Positions 52,516-55,519 of a stretch of DNA of 55,519 nucleotides are shown one piece after another. Source of the DNA: Saprospiraceae bacterium. GTDB lineage: Bacteria > Bacteroidota > Bacteroidia > Chitinophagales > Saprospiraceae. The stretch is taken from NCBI GenBank assembly GCA_013001975.1, contig JABDKX010000039.1, forward strand, positions 1 to 55,519. The letters are read 5' to 3'. The number at the start of each line of letters is the position of its first letter. The stretch's first letter is position 1. Below the pieces are notes generated by a model. That model made no database searches. It had not been told where the DNA came from and saw nothing but the letters and a program-made list of their open reading frames with translations. Made by a program: the position numbers and the translations under genes.

Positions 52516-54387
52516 ATGGGGAAAGAAATAAAACTGGCTTTAGTTTATCGTGATATGTGGCAGGCTTCTGGTAAATATATGCCAAATATTGACGAACTGG
52601 TGTCCGTGGCAGATCCCATTATTGCCATGGGTTGTTTTGATAGAGTTGAAACCAATGGCGGTGGATTTGAACAAATTAATCTTTTGAAAGGAGAAAATCC
52701 TAATAAAAGTGTACGTGCATGGACAGATCCATTTAATAAAGTAGGCATTCAAACACACATGTTGGAGAGAGGATTGAATGGTATCAGAATGAGTCCTGTT
52801 TCTAAAGATGTTAGAAAGTTGATGTTTGCGCTAAAAAAGAAACAAGGCACAGATATTTCTCGATCTTTTGACGGTTTAAATAATCCACAAAATCTAGAGT
52901 TATCTTTTCAATATGCTAAGGAAGGTGGCATGATTGCTCAAGGCGCTTTGAGTATCACTCATTCACCTGTTCATACCATTGAATACTATATCAAATTAGC
53001 TGATCAATACATTGAAAGAGGGGCTGAAGAGATTTGTATTAAAGATATGGCAGGCGTAGGTAGACCTGTTTCGATTGGAAAAATCGTTAAAGGGATAAGA
53101 GAACGTCACCCCAATATTGTCATAACATATCATGGTCACTCTACAACTGGTTTTGCTATTGTCTCCTCTTTAGAAGCCGCAAGGAATGGTGCAAATATCA
53201 TAGATGTTGGTATGGAGCCATTATCATGGGGAACCGGTCATTGCGATTTACTCTCAGTGCATGCGATGTTAAAAGATGCAGGATTTTCATTGAAGGATGT
53301 CAATATGGATGCCTACATGGAAGTCAGAAGTCAAACCCAAGCTATTATCGACAATTCTTTAGGTTATTATATAAATAAGCAAAATAGATTTTTAAATTCT
53401 CTCCTTATTGGTCCAGGCTTACCGGGAGGAATGATGGGTAGTTTAATGGCAGATCTTGAAAAAAATCTAAAGTCCGTAAATAAGTGGCTCTCTAAAAACA
53501 ACAAACCGACGCTTACACAAGATGAATTATTGATTAAATTATTCAATGAAGTTGAACACACATGGCCAAAGGTTGGATATCCACCATTGGTTACGCCATT
53601 CAGCCAATATGTGAAGAATCTGTCTCTTATGAATGTTATTCAAGTCATTAAAGGGAAGCAACGATTCTCTATGATTGATGAAAACACTTGGGGCATGATG
53701 TTGGGGAAATCAGGTCAATTACCTGGACAACTCGATGACGAAATTATCCAATTAGCAAAAGATCAAGGAAGAGAGTTTTACACAGGAAACCCTCAGGACT
53801 TATACCCTGATGTTCTTGAAGATTTTTCTGCGAAGATGAAAGAAAAAGGATGGGATGAAGGAAAAGATAAAGAAGAGCTTTTTGAATATGCTATGCACCC
53901 TCAGCAATATGAAGACTTTAAGTCTGGTCGCGCAAGAGAGAATTACCTAAAAGACCTTGAAGGTAAAAAGAATGCGGCTAAGGCTCCACAAGTTTCGCAA
54001 AGCTCAGCTGCGCTCAATAACCTTCAACCAAAATCTTTGATTGTTGAAGTTAATGGTGAAAAATTTAAAGTAAACATTGACTATCCAAATGAATCTGACG
54101 GTAATGCTGTTGATACTAATAAATCAAAAGCACAACCTCATGCAGACAGCGATTCTGGAAAATATATTACCTCACCATTAGAGGGTAAATTTTTCTTGAC
54201 TAAAAACAGCAGCGAAAAAGCCATCGTAGTCGGAGATGAAGTTAAAGTAGGCGACACAGTAGCTTATGTTGAATCGATGAAAGTTATCAATGCCATCACT
54301 TCTTCAGTAGCGGGAACAGTACAAGAAATATATGTCAACCATGGAGATGATATTGAAGAAGATTCTCCATTGATTAAATTATCATAA
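52516..54387 (+). CDS. Biotin-dependent carboxyltransferase / decarboxylase alpha subunit (OadA-like)
   Basis: A 623-aa fusion of a DRE-TIM carboxyltransferase domain (about 1-300), a linker, and a biotin carrier domain at the C-terminus. Metal and catalytic residues are visible: Asp in LVYRDMW, Lys in CIKDMAGVG, and the His-x-His in YHGHSTTGF. The biotin Lys589 is in YVESMKVINA, where most relatives have EAMKM, 34 residues from the C-terminus as expected. The substrate region reads ISRSFDGLNNPQN where classical OadA has RVFDALND. The enzyme may decarboxylate oxaloacetate or a related acid and drive Na+ export through OadB. The substrate is not fixed by the sequence. Confidence 0.87.
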   Translation: MGKEIKLALVYRDMWQASGKYMPNIDELVSVADPIIAMGCFDRVETNGGGFEQINLLKGENPNKSVRAWTDPFNKVGIQTHMLERGLNGIRMSPVSKDVRKLMFALKKKQGTDISRSFDGLNNPQNLELSFQYAKEGGMIAQGALSITHSPVHTIEYYIKLADQYIERGAEEICIKDMAGVGRPVSIGKIVKGIRERHPNIVITYHGHSTTGFAIVSSLEAARNGANIIDVGMEPLSWGTGHCDLLSVHAMLKDAGFSLKDVNMDAYMEVRSQTQAIIDNSLGYYINKQNRFLNSLLIGPGLPGGMMGSLMADLEKNLKSVNKWLSKNNKPTLTQDELLIKLFNEVEHTWPKVGYPPLVTPFSQYVKNLSLMNVIQVIKGKQRFSMIDENTWGMMLGKSGQLPGQLDDEIIQLAKDQGREFYTGNPQDLYPDVLEDFSAKMKEKGWDEGKDKEELFEYAMHPQQYEDFKSGRARENYLKDLEGKKNAAKAPQVSQSSAALNNLQPKSLIVEVNGEKFKVNIDYPNESDGNAVDTNKSKAQPHADSDSGKYITSPLEGKFFLTKNSSEKAIVVGDEVKVGDTVAYVESMKVINAITSSVAGTVQEIYVNHGDDIEEDSPLIKLS

Positions 54388-54389
54388 GG

Positions 54390-55519
54390 TTGGATACACT
54401 TAACAAGATATATGAAATGACTGCTTTTGGCGACTTTGCCAATGAGCCTTGGTCGATTTTCATGATAGCACTTGCTGCATTTTTATTATACTTAGGTATT
54501 TTTAAAAAATACGAGCCACTACTGTTAATTCCAATCGGTTTTGGTGTCTTATTAGCCAATTTTCCTGGTGGACACATGGATGTTGTTTCTAGTGTTGACT
54601 TTCCAGAAATAAAAAATATGACGCTTGTTCAAATTGCCGAATCTCATGGTATTATGAACATGCTCTATTATGCGTTAATAAAAACAGGTTTATTGCCTCC
54701 GCTTATTTTCATGGGAGTAGGTGCGATGACAGACTTTGGTCCTTTGCTTAGAAACCTACGATTAGCATTTTTTGGCGCTGCTGCCCAATTAGGTATTTTC
54801 AGTGTTCTTATAGCGGCTATTGCCTTTGGGTTCACACCACAAGAAGCAGGTGCTCTAGGAATTATTGGTGGTGCAGATGGACCTACTGCCATTTATACAT
54901 CGATTATTCTTGCACCTCATTTATTAGGGCCAATTGCAATTGCAGCCTATTCTTATATGGCATTGGTACCTGTCATTATTCCTTTGGTAGTACGATTTAC
55001 GGTAACCAAAAAGGAAATTAAAATCAATATGAAACAACAGGATCGTATGTATCCTAATAAATACACTATCAAGAATTTGAAGCTTGTAAAAATCTTGTTC
55101 CCAATTTCCTTAGTGTTGGTTGTTTCTATTTTAGTACCCTCCTCTACCCCATTATTGGGTATGTTGTTATTTGGCAATCTTATCAAAGAAATTGGCAGTG
55201 ATACAACCAGACTTTTTGATGCAGCTTCTAATACGATTATGAATGCAGCCACGATTTTTTTAGGATTAACGGTAGGCGCAACCATGACTGCAAATACATT
55301 TCTAAATAAACAAACGCTGTTGATTATTTGCGGTGGTTTTATAGCTTTTGCTTTGTCAATCATGGGTGGCATTTTCGCAGTTAAAATTTACAATTTGTTC
55401 AGCAAGAAAAAAATCAATCCTCTGATTGGCGCTACAGGACTTAGTGCTGTACCAATGGCATCTCGCGTTGCCAATGAAATTGCACTGAAAGAAGATTCTT
55501 CTAACCACATTTTACAATA
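54390..55519 (+). CDS. Na+-translocating decarboxylase beta subunit (OadB-like), partial at the right edge
   Basis: The membrane subunit that pumps Na+. I chose a TTG start at 54390, two bases after the oadA stop, because the N-terminus it gives (LDTLNKIYEMTAFGDFA) aligns with the ESLNALLQG-type start of known OadB proteins; the first ATG is at 54417. Further motifs are KKYEPLLLIPIGFGVLLANF, ALGIIGGADGPTAIYTS (the Asp-Gly-Pro pump signature) and ATGLSAVPMASRVANE. The gene is cut by the window end after about 376 codons. It completes an oadG-oadA-oadB operon. Confidence 0.9.
   Translation, partial: MDTLNKIYEMTAFGDFANEPWSIFMIALAAFLLYLGIFKKYEPLLLIPIGFGVLLANFPGGHMDVVSSVDFPEIKNMTLVQIAESHGIMNMLYYALIKTGLLPPLIFMGVGAMTDFGPLLRNLRLAFFGAAAQLGIFSVLIAAIAFGFTPQEAGALGIIGGADGPTAIYTSIILAPHLLGPIAIAAYSYMALVPVIIPLVVRFTVTKKEIKINMKQQDRMYPNKYTIKNLKLVKILFPISLVLVVSILVPSSTPLLGMLLFGNLIKEIGSDTTRLFDAASNTIMNAATIFLGLTVGATMTANTFLNKQTLLIICGGFIAFALSIMGGIFAVKIYNLFSKKKINPLIGATGLSAVPMASRVANEIALKEDSSNHILQ

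Noticed and set aside
54374-55372. Minus-strand frames opposite the OadB gene
   Set aside because: The plus strand encodes a continuous OadB protein with clear motifs, so the opposite frames are shadows.

Overview
The window looks like a chromosomal segment of a Bacteroidota bacterium, most likely a marine, Saprospiria-like lineage. The evidence is AT-rich DNA, giant secreted multidomain proteins with type IX secretion (T9SS) C-terminal sorting domains, a CarboxypepD_reg/DUF5686 outer-membrane protein, TAnnTTTG-type -7 promoter boxes, an NhaB Na+/H+ antiporter and a Na+-pumping biotin decarboxylase. I assigned the lineage from gene content only. No rRNA, tRNA, CRISPR array, insertion sequence or prophage was seen.

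Layout. 1-6418 (-): at least 2139 codons of a giant secreted repeat protein that runs off the left edge. 6784-8376 (+): a two-gene coiled-coil / PspA-like membrane operon ending in a clear terminator. 8438-14797 (+): ApbE flavin transferase, a DUF5686 outer-membrane protein, then an alkaline-phosphatase-superfamily hydrolase joined to a UPF0104/LPG-synthase-TM-type membrane protein. 14799-18146 (-): a methyltransferase, cca and dusB (tRNA metabolism). 18287-20398: glutathione peroxidase and nhaB, convergent across a shared bidirectional terminator. 20433-40772 (-): two related T9SS surface proteins (1430 and 4667 aa) with a DUF4403-like protein between them. The larger is a 14-kb gene of SdrD-B-like, DUF11, lectin-like, HYR-like, dockerin and cohesin-like modules. 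41285-43626 (+): kbl, a small TerB-like protein and an atypical SDR. 43682-46291: an exported SRPBCC protein, a lipoprotein and a ceramidase/CREST-like membrane protein. 46396-47477 (-): pheA and its leader. 47621-50562: a lone tail-collar-domain protein and a secreted galactose/glyoxal-oxidase-like enzyme. 50760-55519: aspartate kinase, and divergent from it an oadG-oadA-oadB Na+ pump whose beta subunit runs off the right edge.

The most notable regulatory observation is upstream of pheA (prephenate dehydratase). Two consecutive Phe-rich leader peptides (21 and 17 codons, five Phe each, both containing SFCFF) are each followed by an intrinsic terminator and a competing antiterminator pairing. 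This is a tandem, apparently duplicated, phenylalanine attenuator. Other points of interest are a secreted copper-radical-oxidase candidate that keeps every active-site residue and carries a His-rich N-terminus, a PspA/ESCRT-III-like protein with its own membrane anchor, a three-module higher-order repeat inside the 4667-aa protein, and possible leaderless promoters.

Functionally the window mixes housekeeping genes (tRNA maturation, amino-acid synthesis, Na+ bioenergetics, redox) with an outer-surface programme of very large adhesin-like proteins that together occupy nearly half the sequence.
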